Shown piece by piece: positions 16,041 through 24,552 of a DNA stretch of 64,000 bases. How positions within the stretch are numbered: position 1 is the first letter of the stretch; each line of letters opens with the position of its first letter. Position numbers and translations under genes: made by a program. Below the pieces are notes generated by a model. The model worked only from the letters and a program-made list of their open reading frames with translations. It searched no databases and had not been told where the DNA came from. Source of the stretch: Pseudonocardia petroleophila (lineage in GTDB: Bacteria; Actinomycetota; Actinomycetes; Mycobacteriales; Pseudonocardiaceae); the NCBI RefSeq assembly GCF_014235185.1, contig NZ_CP060131.1, positions 3,727,501-3,791,500 on the forward strand. The letters are read 5' to 3'.

Positions 16041-16983
16041 GACGCTGTCCCTGTGCACGACGTCGCACACCCCGCTGATGGGCCGGGCCGACCCGGGCGC
16101 CGGTGTCCGGGAACGGGTCGAGGCCGCCTTCGACCAGGCGCGTGCCACCATCCGCGACGCCGATCCGGAGCTCGTGATCCTGTTCGCGCCGGACCACTAC
16201 AACGGCTTCTTCTACGAGGTCATGCCGCCGTTCTGCATCGCGGCCGCCGCCGAGTCGGTCGGTGACTACGGCCTGCCCGCCGGGCCGCTGCCGGTCGACG
16301 CCGCTGCCGCCCGCCGGATCGCCGCTGCCGTCCTCGCCGACGGCATCGACGTGGCGGTGTCCGAACGCATGCAGGTCGACCACGGGTTCACCCAGCCGCT
16401 GCACCTGCTCTTCGGCGCGATCGACGCCGTCCCGGTCGTGCCGGTGTTCGTCAACTGTGTGGCCGAGCCGCTGGGCCCGGTGACGCGGGCGCGCCTGCTG
16501 GGTGCCGCGGTCGGGCGCGCCGCGCAGGCCCTCGGCAGACGCGTGCTGATCATGGGCTCCGGTGGTCTGTCGCACGATCCGCCGGTTCCCCGGATCCAGG
16601 ACGCGCCGCCCGAGATCGCCGAGCGGCTGATAGCCGGGCGCAACCCGGCGCCCGAGGTGCGCGCGGCCAGGGAGTCCGGGGTGGTGCGGGCCGTCGCCGC
16701 CTTCGCCGCCGGCGACTCGCACCTGCTGCCGCTCAACCCCGGGTGGGACGCCGATCTGATGGCACTGCTCGCCGGTGGCGACCTGGAGAGCATCGACGCC
16801 CGGCCGAACGACTGGTTCGCCGCGAACGGCGGGCACTCCGCGCACGAGGTGCGCACCTGGATCGCCGCCTACGCCGCGCTCGGTGCCGCCGGCCGCTATC
16901 GGGTCGACACCTCCTTCTACGAGGCGATCCCGGAATGGATCGCCGGATTCGGGCTCACCACGGCCCGCACGCTCCCCGTCTAG
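16039..16983 (+). CDS. mhpB: 2,3-dihydroxyphenylpropionate-type extradiol dioxygenase (MhpB-like)
   Basis: 314 aa, the usual MhpB length. N-terminal CTTSHTPLMGRADPG holds His10, FAPDHYNGFF holds His53, and QVDHGF (His115) and GSGGLSHDPP (His179) fall at the numbers known for the acid-base residues of E. coli MhpB. The enzyme opens 3-(2,3-dihydroxyphenyl)propionate-type catechols with Fe(II). A hydrolase gene follows, as in mhp pathways. The HpaB/HpaC pair upstream could supply the catechol. The in vivo substrate could differ from phenylpropionate. Confidence 0.9.
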   Translation: MTLSLCTTSHTPLMGRADPGAGVRERVEAAFDQARATIRDADPELVILFAPDHYNGFFYEVMPPFCIAAAAESVGDYGLPAGPLPVDAAAARRIAAAVLADGIDVAVSERMQVDHGFTQPLHLLFGAIDAVPVVPVFVNCVAEPLGPVTRARLLGAAVGRAAQALGRRVLIMGSGGLSHDPPVPRIQDAPPEIAERLIAGRNPAPEVRAARESGVVRAVAAFAAGDSHLLPLNPGWDADLMALLAGGDLESIDARPNDWFAANGGHSAHEVRTWIAAYAALGAAGRYRVDTSFYEAIPEWIAGFGLTTARTLPV

Positions 16984-17008
16984 CCACCCACCCGGAGAAG
17001 AGGCCGCC

Positions 17009-17086
17009 ATGGAACCCGACCCCCGGCGCAGCGCACTGTGCCACCGCGACGACGCCGCGCCGCGGACGCCGGCGGACGCGACATGA
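17009..17086 (+). CDS. 25-codon upstream open reading frame
   Basis: ATG 17009 is preceded by GGAGAAGAGG at good spacing and encodes a 25-residue Arg/Pro/Ala-rich peptide beginning MEPDPRRSALCHRDD. Its TGA overlaps the ATG of the hydrolase (ATGA). The hydrolase itself has no other ribosome site, so this short frame may exist to deliver ribosomes by coupling, or may be what is left of a deleted gene. No family recognised. Confidence 0.4.
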   Translation: MEPDPRRSALCHRDDAAPRTPADAT

Positions 17087-17943
17087 GCCGCCCGTCGATC
17101 TGGTCGGCGCTCGCGGGCCTCGCGTTCACCGTCGGCTACGTGCAGGTCGGCGAGTGGCGGACCCGGGTGCTGGAGGCGGGCGCGGGCGAGCCGCTGGTGC
17201 TCATGCACGGCACCGGCGGCCACATCGAGGCCTACGCGCACAATCTGGTGCCCCTCGCGCAGCACTTCCGCGTGATCGCCTACGAGTACCCCGGGCACGG
17301 GTGGACCACCCACGCCACCCGCGACCTGGAGCTGCCCGACTACGTCGCGCATCTGGACGGGCTGCTCGACGCGCTGGGCGTCGGGCGCGCCCACCTGTCG
17401 GGGGAGTCGCTCGGCGGCTGGCTGGCGCTCAAGTACGCGGCCGCCCATCCGGGGCGCGTCGGCCGGGTGCTGCTCAACACCCCGGGCGGCACGATGGCCA
17501 CCCCCGAGGTGATGGAGCGGATCCGCAGCCTGTCGCAGGCCGCTGCCGACGACCCCAGCCACGAGCGGATCAGGGCCCGCCTGGAGTGGCTGATGGCCGA
17601 CCCGTCCTCGGTCACCGAGGAGCTGATCGACATCCGCCGGACGATCTACGCCCGTCCCGGGTTCGCCGGGTCCATGCGGCACCTGCTGTGCCTGCAGGAC
17701 CCCGAGGTCCGCGCCCGCAACCTGGTCACCGACTCCGAGCTGGCCGCCGTCGCCGGGCCCGCGATGGTCGTGTGGACCAGCGACGACCCGTCCGGCCCGG
17801 CCGCCGCCGGGATGGCGATGGCCGAGAAGATGCCGGACGCCCGGTTCGAGGTGATCAAGGACGCGGGCCACTGGCCGCAGTGGGAGCAGCACGAGGTCTT
17901 CAACGCGCTCGCGCTGGACTTCCTGACCGGGAAGCGCGACTGA
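17083..17943 (+). CDS. alpha/beta hydrolase, probable ring-fission product hydrolase
   Basis: 286 aa, ATG 17083 overlapping a 25-codon frame. HGTGGH (oxyanion region, about 42-47), nucleophile motif GESLGG with Ser109, and a C-terminal AGHWPQWEQHEVFN with the catalytic His are clear. GHWPQWE is typical of meta-cleavage product hydrolases, and its place after the MhpB-like dioxygenase fits an MhpC role. The acid residue is less obvious (WTSDDPSG segment). It ends 5 bp before the convergent DUF35 gene. Confidence 0.88.
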   Translation: MSRPSIWSALAGLAFTVGYVQVGEWRTRVLEAGAGEPLVLMHGTGGHIEAYAHNLVPLAQHFRVIAYEYPGHGWTTHATRDLELPDYVAHLDGLLDALGVGRAHLSGESLGGWLALKYAAAHPGRVGRVLLNTPGGTMATPEVMERIRSLSQAAADDPSHERIRARLEWLMADPSSVTEELIDIRRTIYARPGFAGSMRHLLCLQDPEVRARNLVTDSELAAVAGPAMVVWTSDDPSGPAAAGMAMAEKMPDARFEVIKDAGHWPQWEQHEVFNALALDFLTGKRD

Positions 17944-17948
17944 GGAGC

Positions 17949-18359
17949 TCAGCCCACCGGGCGGAACTGCGGTACCTGCCCGCCCCCGCCCCGCGCCTCG
18001 AAGGTGAGCTCCACCCGCTGCCCGACCGCGACCGCGCCAGGGTCAGGCACGTCCACGAGGTTGGTCATCAGCTGGGGCCCGCCGTCGAGGGCGACGATCG
18101 CCACCACGTAGGGCTGGTCGTCGCGGTAGGCCTCGTAGGCGGCCTGGTGCACGACCGAGAACGTGACGACCTCACCGGTGGTGGCCGGGGGGCGCCAGCC
18201 CATCTCGGAGCCGCCGCAGCGCGGGCAGCGCGGCCGTGGCGGGAACACCCAGTCCGCGCACGGCTCGCACCACGGTGCGGACAGCTCACCGCGGGCCGCC
18301 GCGGCCCAGTAGAGCGCCGACAGTGCGGTGGGTTCGGGGGCGGGCTTCGCGGGGGCCAT
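17949..18359 (-). CDS. DUF35 OB-fold/zinc-ribbon protein, partner of the thiolase-like aldolase
   Basis: 136 aa. N-terminal helix ALSALYWAAAARGEL, a rubredoxin-like zinc ribbon CEPC-x10-CPRC, then the OB-fold with VVTFSVVHQAAYEAYRDDQPY. Start ATG 18359 touches the thiolase stop. DUF35 proteins pair with Cys-less thiolase homologues (ChsH2/Ltp2, IpfE/IpfD) to form CoA-thioester retro-aldolases. With the upstream thiolase this would release a short acyl-CoA from a hydroxylated substrate. Confidence 0.9.
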   Translation of the reverse strand: MAPAKPAPEPTALSALYWAAAARGELSAPWCEPCADWVFPPRPRCPRCGGSEMGWRPPATTGEVVTFSVVHQAAYEAYRDDQPYVVAIVALDGGPQLMTNLVDVPDPGAVAVGQRVELTFEARGGGGQVPQFRPVG

Positions 18360-19537
18360 CAGGACTCCGCCCGGTCGCCGAGGATCAGCGTGGCGTGCTC
18401 GGAGAGCATCCCGCCGTGGGTGTGCACGAGCGCCGTGGACGTCCTCGGGGCCTGGCGGTCCCCGGCACGCCCCATCACCTGCAGCGCGCCCTCGACGACC
18501 ATGCTCATCCCGGACGCGTCCCCGGTGTGCCCGAACGACATCAACCCTCCGTACGTGTTGACCGGCAGCGACCCTCCGGGCGCGGTGGCGCCGCTGCGGT
18601 AGAGCTCGGGAGCCTTGCCCCGCCCGGCGAGACCGCATTCCTCCAGGTACATCAGCGGGTTCGAGGAGAAGGAGTCGTAGAGCTGGGCGACGTCGATCTC
18701 CGAGGGGGCCAGTCCGGACATCGCGAAGGCCTGCCGGGCCGCGTCCGTCGCGCCGCCGGTGTCGAAGGTCGACCGCATGCTGACCGCACCCTCCATGTGC
18801 ACCTCCCCGTAGCCCAGCAGGTAGGCGGGGCGCTCGTTGACCGCGCGTGCCCGCTCCCCGCTGGTGACCAACAGTGCGGCACCTCCCTCCAGCGGCACCG
18901 AGCAGTCGTAGAGGTGGAACGGGCTCGCGATCATCCGCGAGCCCAGCACGTCGGCGACGGTCAGCGGGCCCTTGTCGCGCATGAACGCGTCCGGGTGCAG
19001 CAGCGCCCACTGCCGCTGGGCCACCGCCACCGCGGCCAGGTCCTCCCCGGTGGCGCCGGTCTCGGCCATCCAGCGCTGCGCGAACAGCGCGTAGAGCACC
19101 GGGATGTAGGTGCCGTAGGGGTACTCGAACTCCGGATGGCTGACGAACTTGGCGATCTTCTCACCGCTGGCCGCGCCCACCTTGGGGAACTTGCCGGCGG
19201 AGATGCACAGCACGGCGTCCGCGCGCCCGGCCGCGATGGCCTCGGCGGCGCGGGCGACCATCAGCGCGTAGCCCGCGCCACCGGCGTACATCGTCTGGGA
19301 GAACCGGGGCCGGATGCCCAGCTCGTCGGCGACCTTCTCGTGCACCGCGACGTCCGCGCCGCCCTCGGTGAGCACCCCGGTCGGTGCGGCCAGCACGCCG
19401 TCGATGTCACCGGGGCGGACGTCCCACTGGTCGAGGAACGCGGAGATCACCGCGGAGTGCAGGGCGAGCTCGTCGAGCTCGGGATAGCGGCCGGGCCGGA
19501 TCTCGGTGACGGCCGCCAGGGCCGGGTCGTTGCGCAC
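18359..19537 (-). CDS. thiolase-superfamily aldolase (Ltp2/IpfD-like), no nucleophilic Cys
   Basis: 392 aa, GTG 19537 with GAGGGAG upstream. The fold is that of SCP-x/lipid-transfer thiolases, but at the nucleophile loop it reads QTMYAGGAGYAL (about 81-92) with no Cys. The QLYDSFSSNPLM segment matches the region of the catalytic Tyr of Ltp2-type aldolases, and LPVNTYGGLMSFGHTG closes the active site. Together with the coupled DUF35 protein it should perform retro-aldol cleavage rather than thiolysis. It lies 44 bp after a dioxygenase beta subunit, as in ipf-type clusters. Confidence 0.88.
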   Translation of the reverse strand: MRNDPALAAVTEIRPGRYPELDELALHSAVISAFLDQWDVRPGDIDGVLAAPTGVLTEGGADVAVHEKVADELGIRPRFSQTMYAGGAGYALMVARAAEAIAAGRADAVLCISAGKFPKVGAASGEKIAKFVSHPEFEYPYGTYIPVLYALFAQRWMAETGATGEDLAAVAVAQRQWALLHPDAFMRDKGPLTVADVLGSRMIASPFHLYDCSVPLEGGAALLVTSGERARAVNERPAYLLGYGEVHMEGAVSMRSTFDTGGATDAARQAFAMSGLAPSEIDVAQLYDSFSSNPLMYLEECGLAGRGKAPELYRSGATAPGGSLPVNTYGGLMSFGHTGDASGMSMVVEGALQVMGRAGDRQAPRTSTALVHTHGGMLSEHATLILGDRAES

Positions 19538-19581
19538 GTGCTCCCTCTCGGGTCGGGGTGGCTGATCGTCGGGGCTGGTCT

Positions 19582-20079
19582 TCAGAGCAGGAACGCCATC
19601 GACGGGACGGCTCCGGTGCGGTCCACGAGCAGCACCTTCTTGCGGGTCATCCGCAGCCCGCCGTCACCGGCCGGGTCCACCAGGTCGAACTCGAGCCGCC
19701 CGGCCCAGACGTGCGTGCGGTCCATCCGGAACTCGTGCAGCGCGAACGCGGCGTGCACGGTGACGGCTCCCGGCCCGGCGTGCTCGCGCTCGACACCGGA
19801 GACGATGCGCACCGTCCGGGAGAACGGCACCTGCGAGTAGCGCTCACCGGTCAGCAGCTGCCGCACCCGGGTGTTCATCCGGCGGCCGTTGTCGTAGACG
19901 TAGGAGATGACGCCGGTCCCGTCGTGGTCGTCCCCGGCGGGGACCCAGTACAGGACGTCGCGGTCGTCCGCCCACAGCCCGAGCCAGTCGTCGTAGCGGC
20001 GCTCGTCGAGCAGCCGGGCCTCCCGGTAGACGAACGCCTGCGCCGCGTCCGGTGAGACGTCGAGCACCGAGCCGGTCAT
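19582..20079 (-). CDS. ring-hydroxylating dioxygenase beta subunit (system 3)
   Basis: 165 aa, ATG 20079 overlapping the ligase stop (ATGA). It carries the small-subunit signature AAQAFVYREARLLDERRYDDWL, LYWVPAG, FSRTVRIVSGVE and a closing VLLVDRTGAVPSMAFLL. Its partner alpha subunit is at 21958, separated by a CoA ligase and a 75-aa gene, an unusual order for Rieske systems. No other unpaired alpha is near, so the assignment is strong. Confidence 0.9.
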   Translation of the reverse strand: MTGSVLDVSPDAAQAFVYREARLLDERRYDDWLGLWADDRDVLYWVPAGDDHDGTGVISYVYDNGRRMNTRVRQLLTGERYSQVPFSRTVRIVSGVEREHAGPGAVTVHAAFALHEFRMDRTHVWAGRLEFDLVDPAGDGGLRMTRKKVLLVDRTGAVPSMAFLL

Positions 20080-21734
20080 CGCGTTCCCACCGCGGCGGTG
20101 CGGTGCCAGGGAAGGCGTTCGGGATGCTCCGCCAGGTCGGCGATGATGGTCGGCTTGAGCACCTTGCCGGTGACTCCGCGGGGCAGCGCGTCGACGACCG
20201 CGACGTGCTTGGGCACCTGGAACGCGCCGAGCCGCTCCCGGCAGAAGGTCAGCAGCCCGGCCGGGTCCGGGGTGGCGCCCCGTCGGGCCTCGACGATCGC
20301 GACCACGGCCTCGCCCCACTCCTCGTGCGCGGCGCCGACCACCGCGACGTCGGCCACGTCGGGGTGCTGGGCCAGCACGTTCTCCACCACGCTCGGGTAC
20401 ACGTTCATCCCACCTGTAATGATCATGAAGTTCTTGCGGTCGGTGAGGTAGAGGTAACCCTCGTCGTCCATCCGGCCGATGTCGTGGGTGCGGATCCACT
20501 CACCGTCCAGTAGCCCGGCGGTGAGCTCGGGAAGCCGGTGGTAGCCCAGGCAGTTCATCGGGGACCGCAGCCGGACCTCACCGCTCTCACCGCGGGCCAC
20601 CTCGCGGCCGTCGTCGTCGGTCACCGCGACGTCGACCCAGGGTCCGGGCCGGCCGCAGGACGTCAGCAGGCCCGGCTCGCCCCCGAGCCCGCGCAGGTGG
20701 TCGGCGTGGGTGAGCACGGTGACCCAGCCGCCCGAGCACTCGGTGATGCCGTAGATCTGCACCAGCGCCGTGGCGGGCAGCGCGGCGTGCACCCGGTGCA
20801 GCAGCGCCGGGGGAGCGGGCGAGGAGCCGTAGACCAGGGTCCGGAAGCTCGACAGGTCGTGGCTCCCACCGTCACCGTGGTCGAGCTCGTCGAGCACGCG
20901 GCGGATCATCACCGGGGCCAGCACCGTGCCGGTGACCCGGTGCCGCCCCACGGTGTGCAGGAAGTGCGCGGCGTCGAAGCCGCCCGGCCCGCCGGGCAGC
21001 ACCACCGTCATCCCGTTCACCAGCCCGAGCAACGCGAGCAGGCTGGCGATCCAGGCCAGCGAGGTGGCCTGGAACCACACGTCGTCCGGACCCAGGCCGG
21101 TCATCAGGACGGTGTGCACCAGCACCGCGGCGACCGCGGCCTGGCTCACCAGCACACCCTTCGGCATGCCGGTGGTGCCGGAGGTGTAGCTGATCAGCGC
21201 CAGGTCGCCGGGGCGCGGCGCGGGCAGGTCCAGCGCCGGGCCGGCGGACAGCTCGCCGAAGGAGGCGTCGAAGTCCGCGAGGCGCGGCGCGGCCGGGTCC
21301 CCAGGGGTCAGGGAGACCAGCAGCCGGCCCTCCGCGCGCAACGCGCGCTCCTCGCCGCCGAGCAGGTCCGCCAGCGCGGCCTCGACCACCACCATCCGGG
21401 CGTCGCAGTCGCGCACGACGTGCAGCACCTCCCGGGCGGCGAAACGGGCGTTGATCCCGACCCGGACCGCGCCCAGGCGCAGGCAGGCCAGGTAGTGCAC
21501 GAACACCTCGAGCCGGTCACGCGCCAGCATCCCGACCGCGTCGCCCGGCGCGACGCCCAGCGCAGCCATCCCCGACGCGAGCGCGCCGACCTGCGCGTCG
21601 AGCTCGGCCCAGGTCAGCGAGCGGCCGTCCTCGCGCACGGCGGTCTTGTGCGGGGCCCGGCGGGCCCACCCGGCCAGCAGTTCCCCGGCCAGCACCGGCC
21701 CGGCGGCCCCCGCCGGGCCCGTCGCGCCGGTCAC
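20076..21734 (-). CDS. AMP-forming acyl/aryl-CoA ligase (IpfF-like position)
   Basis: 552 aa, GTG 21734 in a GTGA overlap with the 75-aa gene. Adenylation-domain motifs: YTSGTTGMPKG, QIYGITECSGG, WIRTHDIGRMDDEGYLYLTDR and a C-terminal RGVTGKVLKPT with the catalytic Lys. It sits between dioxygenase alpha and beta genes and shares the operon with a thiolase/DUF35 aldolase, so it probably activates an arylalkanoic acid before ring dioxygenation. Start choice follows the coupling pattern; the frame upstream lies in the neighbouring gene. Confidence 0.88.
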   Translation of the reverse strand: MTGATGPAGAAGPVLAGELLAGWARRAPHKTAVREDGRSLTWAELDAQVGALASGMAALGVAPGDAVGMLARDRLEVFVHYLACLRLGAVRVGINARFAAREVLHVVRDCDARMVVVEAALADLLGGEERALRAEGRLLVSLTPGDPAAPRLADFDASFGELSAGPALDLPAPRPGDLALISYTSGTTGMPKGVLVSQAAVAAVLVHTVLMTGLGPDDVWFQATSLAWIASLLALLGLVNGMTVVLPGGPGGFDAAHFLHTVGRHRVTGTVLAPVMIRRVLDELDHGDGGSHDLSSFRTLVYGSSPAPPALLHRVHAALPATALVQIYGITECSGGWVTVLTHADHLRGLGGEPGLLTSCGRPGPWVDVAVTDDDGREVARGESGEVRLRSPMNCLGYHRLPELTAGLLDGEWIRTHDIGRMDDEGYLYLTDRKNFMIITGGMNVYPSVVENVLAQHPDVADVAVVGAAHEEWGEAVVAIVEARRGATPDPAGLLTFCRERLGAFQVPKHVAVVDALPRGVTGKVLKPTIIADLAEHPERLPWHRTAAVGTR

Positions 21735-21958
21735 CGGCGGCCCGGTCCGTCGGCGGCACGTTCGGTGCGGGCGATGATCCGGTCCGGGTCGCTGAACCGG
21801 GCCAGCTCCGCCGGATCGGTCCACACCAGCGCCTCGAGCTGCATCGGGTCGAGGTACACCGCCGCGCCACCGCGCAGCAGGTCGCGGATCCGCAGCCGGG
21901 CGCCGTGGCCGGTCTCGTCGAGCTCCACCTCGACGGCGGCGAACTCGTTGGACAGCAT
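21731..21958 (-). CDS. 75-aa protein of unknown function between dioxygenase alpha and CoA ligase
   Basis: ATG 21958 overlaps the alpha-subunit stop (ATGA), and its own stop overlaps the ligase start (GTGA), so it is tightly coupled on both sides. Sequence features: an acidic N-terminal strand EFAAVEVELDETGHGARLRI, then MQLEALVWTDPAELARFSD and a basic tail. No cysteine, no signal peptide, no membrane segment. I do not recognise a family. Coupling suggests an accessory or subunit role for the oxygenase or ligase, but this is inference. Confidence 0.7.
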   Translation of the reverse strand: MLSNEFAAVEVELDETGHGARLRIRDLLRGGAAVYLDPMQLEALVWTDPAELARFSDPDRIIARTERAADGPGRR

Positions 21959-23253
21959 CACCGGCCCGACCCCCCGCCGGTCATCAGGCGCAGGTAGTTG
22001 CGCCAGAACGCGCGGTGGCTGGTGTCGTCGGTGGCGTTGGAGACCTCGACGCCGTCGGGCAGGGTCTGCTCCCGGTGCAGCCCGCGGCTGCGCAGCAGCC
22101 ACTCCGGTTGCCGCGCGGCCATCCCGCGGAAGTTGCGCTCGTACATCGCGCTGTCGTCGGCGATCACCATGCCGGCCGGGCCGATCGACCCACCGGTCAG
22201 CTGGAAGGCGCGCCGGTTGAGCTGCTCGGCGCCCTTCCAGCGGATCGGGGCCTGGTGCTGGATCGTGCCGCCGGCCGCGAGCGGCTCGATGACCAGGATG
22301 AACAGCTCGGCGATGAACAGGTTGGGGAAGATCATCGTGTGCGGCGGGCCGTCGACGAGCAGCTCGTCGGCGTGGTCGCGGCCGTGCCGCTGCGCGAGCG
22401 CCGCGGCGTAGTCGGACAGCTTCTCCTCGGCGCTGGCACCGAGCCAGAGGTACTTGCGCCCGACCTTGCGGAACTGCGGGCGCCAGTCCATGTCGGTGTG
22501 CCCGTTGCCGAGGTAGCGGGTCTGCGACAGCGCCTTCTCGCTGGTGACGTCGGCGTCGGCGACCAGTGACCAGTTGCCCATCATGGTCAGCGACCGGTGC
22601 ACGAAGTTGCCGTGGTAGGCGTCGATCTCGTTCTCGAACGCGATCTTCCAGTTGGTCTCGGTGCGGTGGTGCAGCCAGCCCGCGGTCAGCTCCACCTCGC
22701 CCTCGGGGGACAGCTCGCAGAGCCGGTCGATGGTCTCCCGGGCCGGCCCGAGGAACTCCGCCAGCGTCGGGACGTCGGCGGCGACGCTGGCGAACAGGAA
22801 GCCGCGGTAGTCCTGCGCGTGCGCCGGGCGGGCCAGGCCGTGGTCGGCGCGGGCGAAGTCGGGCCCGTAGCCCGGCCGGAACGGCACCCCGACGAGCTCG
22901 CCGTCGTTGCGGAAGGTCCACCCGTGGTACGGGCAGCGGAACGACGAGGAGTTGCCCGTCCGGTCGTGGCAGAGCAGGTTCGCCAGGTGGCTGCACCGGT
23001 TGAACAGGACGTGCACCTCGCCGTCGGCGCCGCGGCTCACGATCACCGGCTGGGTGCCGATGGTCTTGAGGACGTAGTCGCCGGGCTGCGGGACCTCGCT
23101 GGTGTGGGCGACGTACACCCACCCGGAGTGGAAGATCCGGTCCATCTCGTCGGCGAAGACCTGCGGGTCGGTGTAGAGCCGGGAGTGCACGCGGTCGGTC
23201 CGGACCAGCTCCGCGTACGGGACGCCGGTGGCGGCGTCGGTGGCGGCGCTCAC
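21958..23253 (-). CDS. Rieske ring-hydroxylating dioxygenase alpha subunit (system 3)
   Basis: 431 aa, GTG 23253 in a GTGA overlap with the catechol dioxygenase gene. Rieske ligands Cys87/His89 (CSHLANLLC) and Cys107/His110 (CPYHGW); mononuclear iron motif DAYHGNFVH within NEIDAYHGN. Within an operon holding a CoA ligase, beta subunit, Cys-less thiolase and DUF35 protein, it is a candidate for ipso,ortho-dioxygenation of an arylacetyl- or arylpropionyl-CoA, as known for IpfAB. The catechol product would go to the coupled 2,3-dioxygenase. Confidence 0.92.
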   Translation of the reverse strand: MSAATDAATGVPYAELVRTDRVHSRLYTDPQVFADEMDRIFHSGWVYVAHTSEVPQPGDYVLKTIGTQPVIVSRGADGEVHVLFNRCSHLANLLCHDRTGNSSSFRCPYHGWTFRNDGELVGVPFRPGYGPDFARADHGLARPAHAQDYRGFLFASVAADVPTLAEFLGPARETIDRLCELSPEGEVELTAGWLHHRTETNWKIAFENEIDAYHGNFVHRSLTMMGNWSLVADADVTSEKALSQTRYLGNGHTDMDWRPQFRKVGRKYLWLGASAEEKLSDYAAALAQRHGRDHADELLVDGPPHTMIFPNLFIAELFILVIEPLAAGGTIQHQAPIRWKGAEQLNRRAFQLTGGSIGPAGMVIADDSAMYERNFRGMAARQPEWLLRSRGLHREQTLPDGVEVSNATDDTSHRAFWRNYLRLMTGGGSGR

Positions 23254-24164
23254 GTGAGCGCCGACACGAAGGTGTCCTTGACCTCCCGGCCGATGTAGAA
23301 GATCCCTTGCGCGAGCTTGTCCGCCGTCCAGGTGATGGTCGGGAAGTCGGGGTAGACCAGGTAGCCGCCGGAGAACACCTCGTTGCGGTTCCCGGCCGGG
23401 TCGAAGAAGTAGATCGTCTGGCCGCGGGTGATGCCGTGCCGGGTCGGGCCGGCGTCCACCGGTACGTCGTCCATCGAGAACAGGTCGCCGGCGTGCCGGA
23501 TGGCGTTCCAGTCCTCGAGCAGGTACGCGAAGTGGTGCAGCTTGCCGTTGGGGCCCTGCAGGAACGCGATGTCGTGCGGGGTGTTGGAGCACGACATCCA
23601 GGAACCGATCAGCGCGCCGTCGTCGCTCTGGTCGGTGACCAGGCGCTCCACGGCGCGGAAGTCGAGCACCTCGGCGAAGTAGCGCTCCAGCGTCACCGGG
23701 TCCTCCGCGGTGATGGCGGCGTGGTCGATCCGCGGGACGCCCACGCCGACGAGGTGCCGGGGGAACGGGGCCGGGTTCAGCGCGCCCACCTCCGTGCCCA
23801 CGCACTCGGTGTCGGAGTAGAGCTCCATGACGTGCTCGCTCGGCATCACGATGCGGACCCCGTCGCCGACGGCCAGGTTGTCCCCGGCACTCATCCGCTC
23901 GGTGATGCAGCCGAACGCCTGGGCCCGCTTCTCGTAGACGTCGAGGTCCTCGGAGCGGGCGACCTTATAGCCCAGCTTGGCCAGCCCGACCCCACCGGGC
24001 TCGACGACCACGGAGTGGTGGTCCCACTCGTCCCAGGCCTTGAAGTACAGCTTGCCGTCCTGCTCGGCGGTCAGCCGCATCCCGAGGGTGTCGCCGTAGT
24101 GCGACTTGGCCTCCTCGACGTCGGTGACCCGCAGATGTACGTACCCCAGTCGCATGACGGCCAT
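23250..24164 (-). CDS. catechol 2,3-dioxygenase, VOC family (XylE-like)
   Basis: 304 aa, near the 307 of XylE, with two VOC modules. Iron ligands are visible as His148 (RIDHAAI), His210/211 (KLHHFAYLLE) and Glu262 (GNRNEVFSGG). The N-terminal MRLGYVHLRVTDVEEAKSHY is XylE-like. It opens catechols next to the hydroxyls. It is followed by coupled dioxygenase genes and preceded by a plant-type ferredoxin, which in xyl pathways reactivates the oxidised iron of this enzyme. Confidence 0.94.
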   Translation of the reverse strand: MAVMRLGYVHLRVTDVEEAKSHYGDTLGMRLTAEQDGKLYFKAWDEWDHHSVVVEPGGVGLAKLGYKVARSEDLDVYEKRAQAFGCITERMSAGDNLAVGDGVRIVMPSEHVMELYSDTECVGTEVGALNPAPFPRHLVGVGVPRIDHAAITAEDPVTLERYFAEVLDFRAVERLVTDQSDDGALIGSWMSCSNTPHDIAFLQGPNGKLHHFAYLLEDWNAIRHAGDLFSMDDVPVDAGPTRHGITRGQTIYFFDPAGNRNEVFSGGYLVYPDFPTITWTADKLAQGIFYIGREVKDTFVSALT

Positions 24165-24201
24165 GTCCGTGCTCCTCGTTGCCTCGTGGTGGTGGTGGAG
24201 A

Positions 24202-24552
24202 TCAGGTGGTGTCGGGCCCGCCGCGGGCCCGCCGGGCCGCCGCGGCGTGCAGGAACGGCAGGACGACCTTCAGACGCTCGTCGCGCAGCCGGACCACCAC
24301 GTCACCGCGCGGCACGGCGCGGCAGGTCAGGCAGGTCCCGTCGCGGCGCTCCTGGTCGGTGAGGACGGTGGCGGCCACGACGGCCGGGTAGTCGACCGCA
24401 CCCTCGATGAGGTCGACCTTGCACAGCGCGCAGCCGCCGCGGCGGCAGCCGACGCGGTAGCCGTATCCGGAGCGGAACAGCGCCGCCAGCACCGTCTCGC
24501 CGGCCCGGGCGGTGACCCGGACCCCGTCGGGCTGGACCTCGATGTCCGCCAC
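24202..24552 (-). CDS. plant-type [2Fe-2S] ferredoxin (XylT-like)
   Basis: 116 aa from GTG 24552; a GTG two codons upstream (24558) lies too close to the GGGAG ribosome site, which favours 24552. Cluster ligands follow CX4CX2C (CRRGGCALC) with a later CLTC. The short beta-grasp domain and position before a catechol 2,3-dioxygenase match XylT, which rereduces inactivated dioxygenase iron. It could also feed the Rieske oxygenase of the same operon. An Ala/Arg-rich tail extends the usual length. Confidence 0.85.
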   Translation of the reverse strand: MADIEVQPDGVRVTARAGETVLAALFRSGYGYRVGCRRGGCALCKVDLIEGAVDYPAVVAATVLTDQERRDGTCLTCRAVPRGDVVVRLRDERLKVVLPFLHAAAARRARGGPDTT

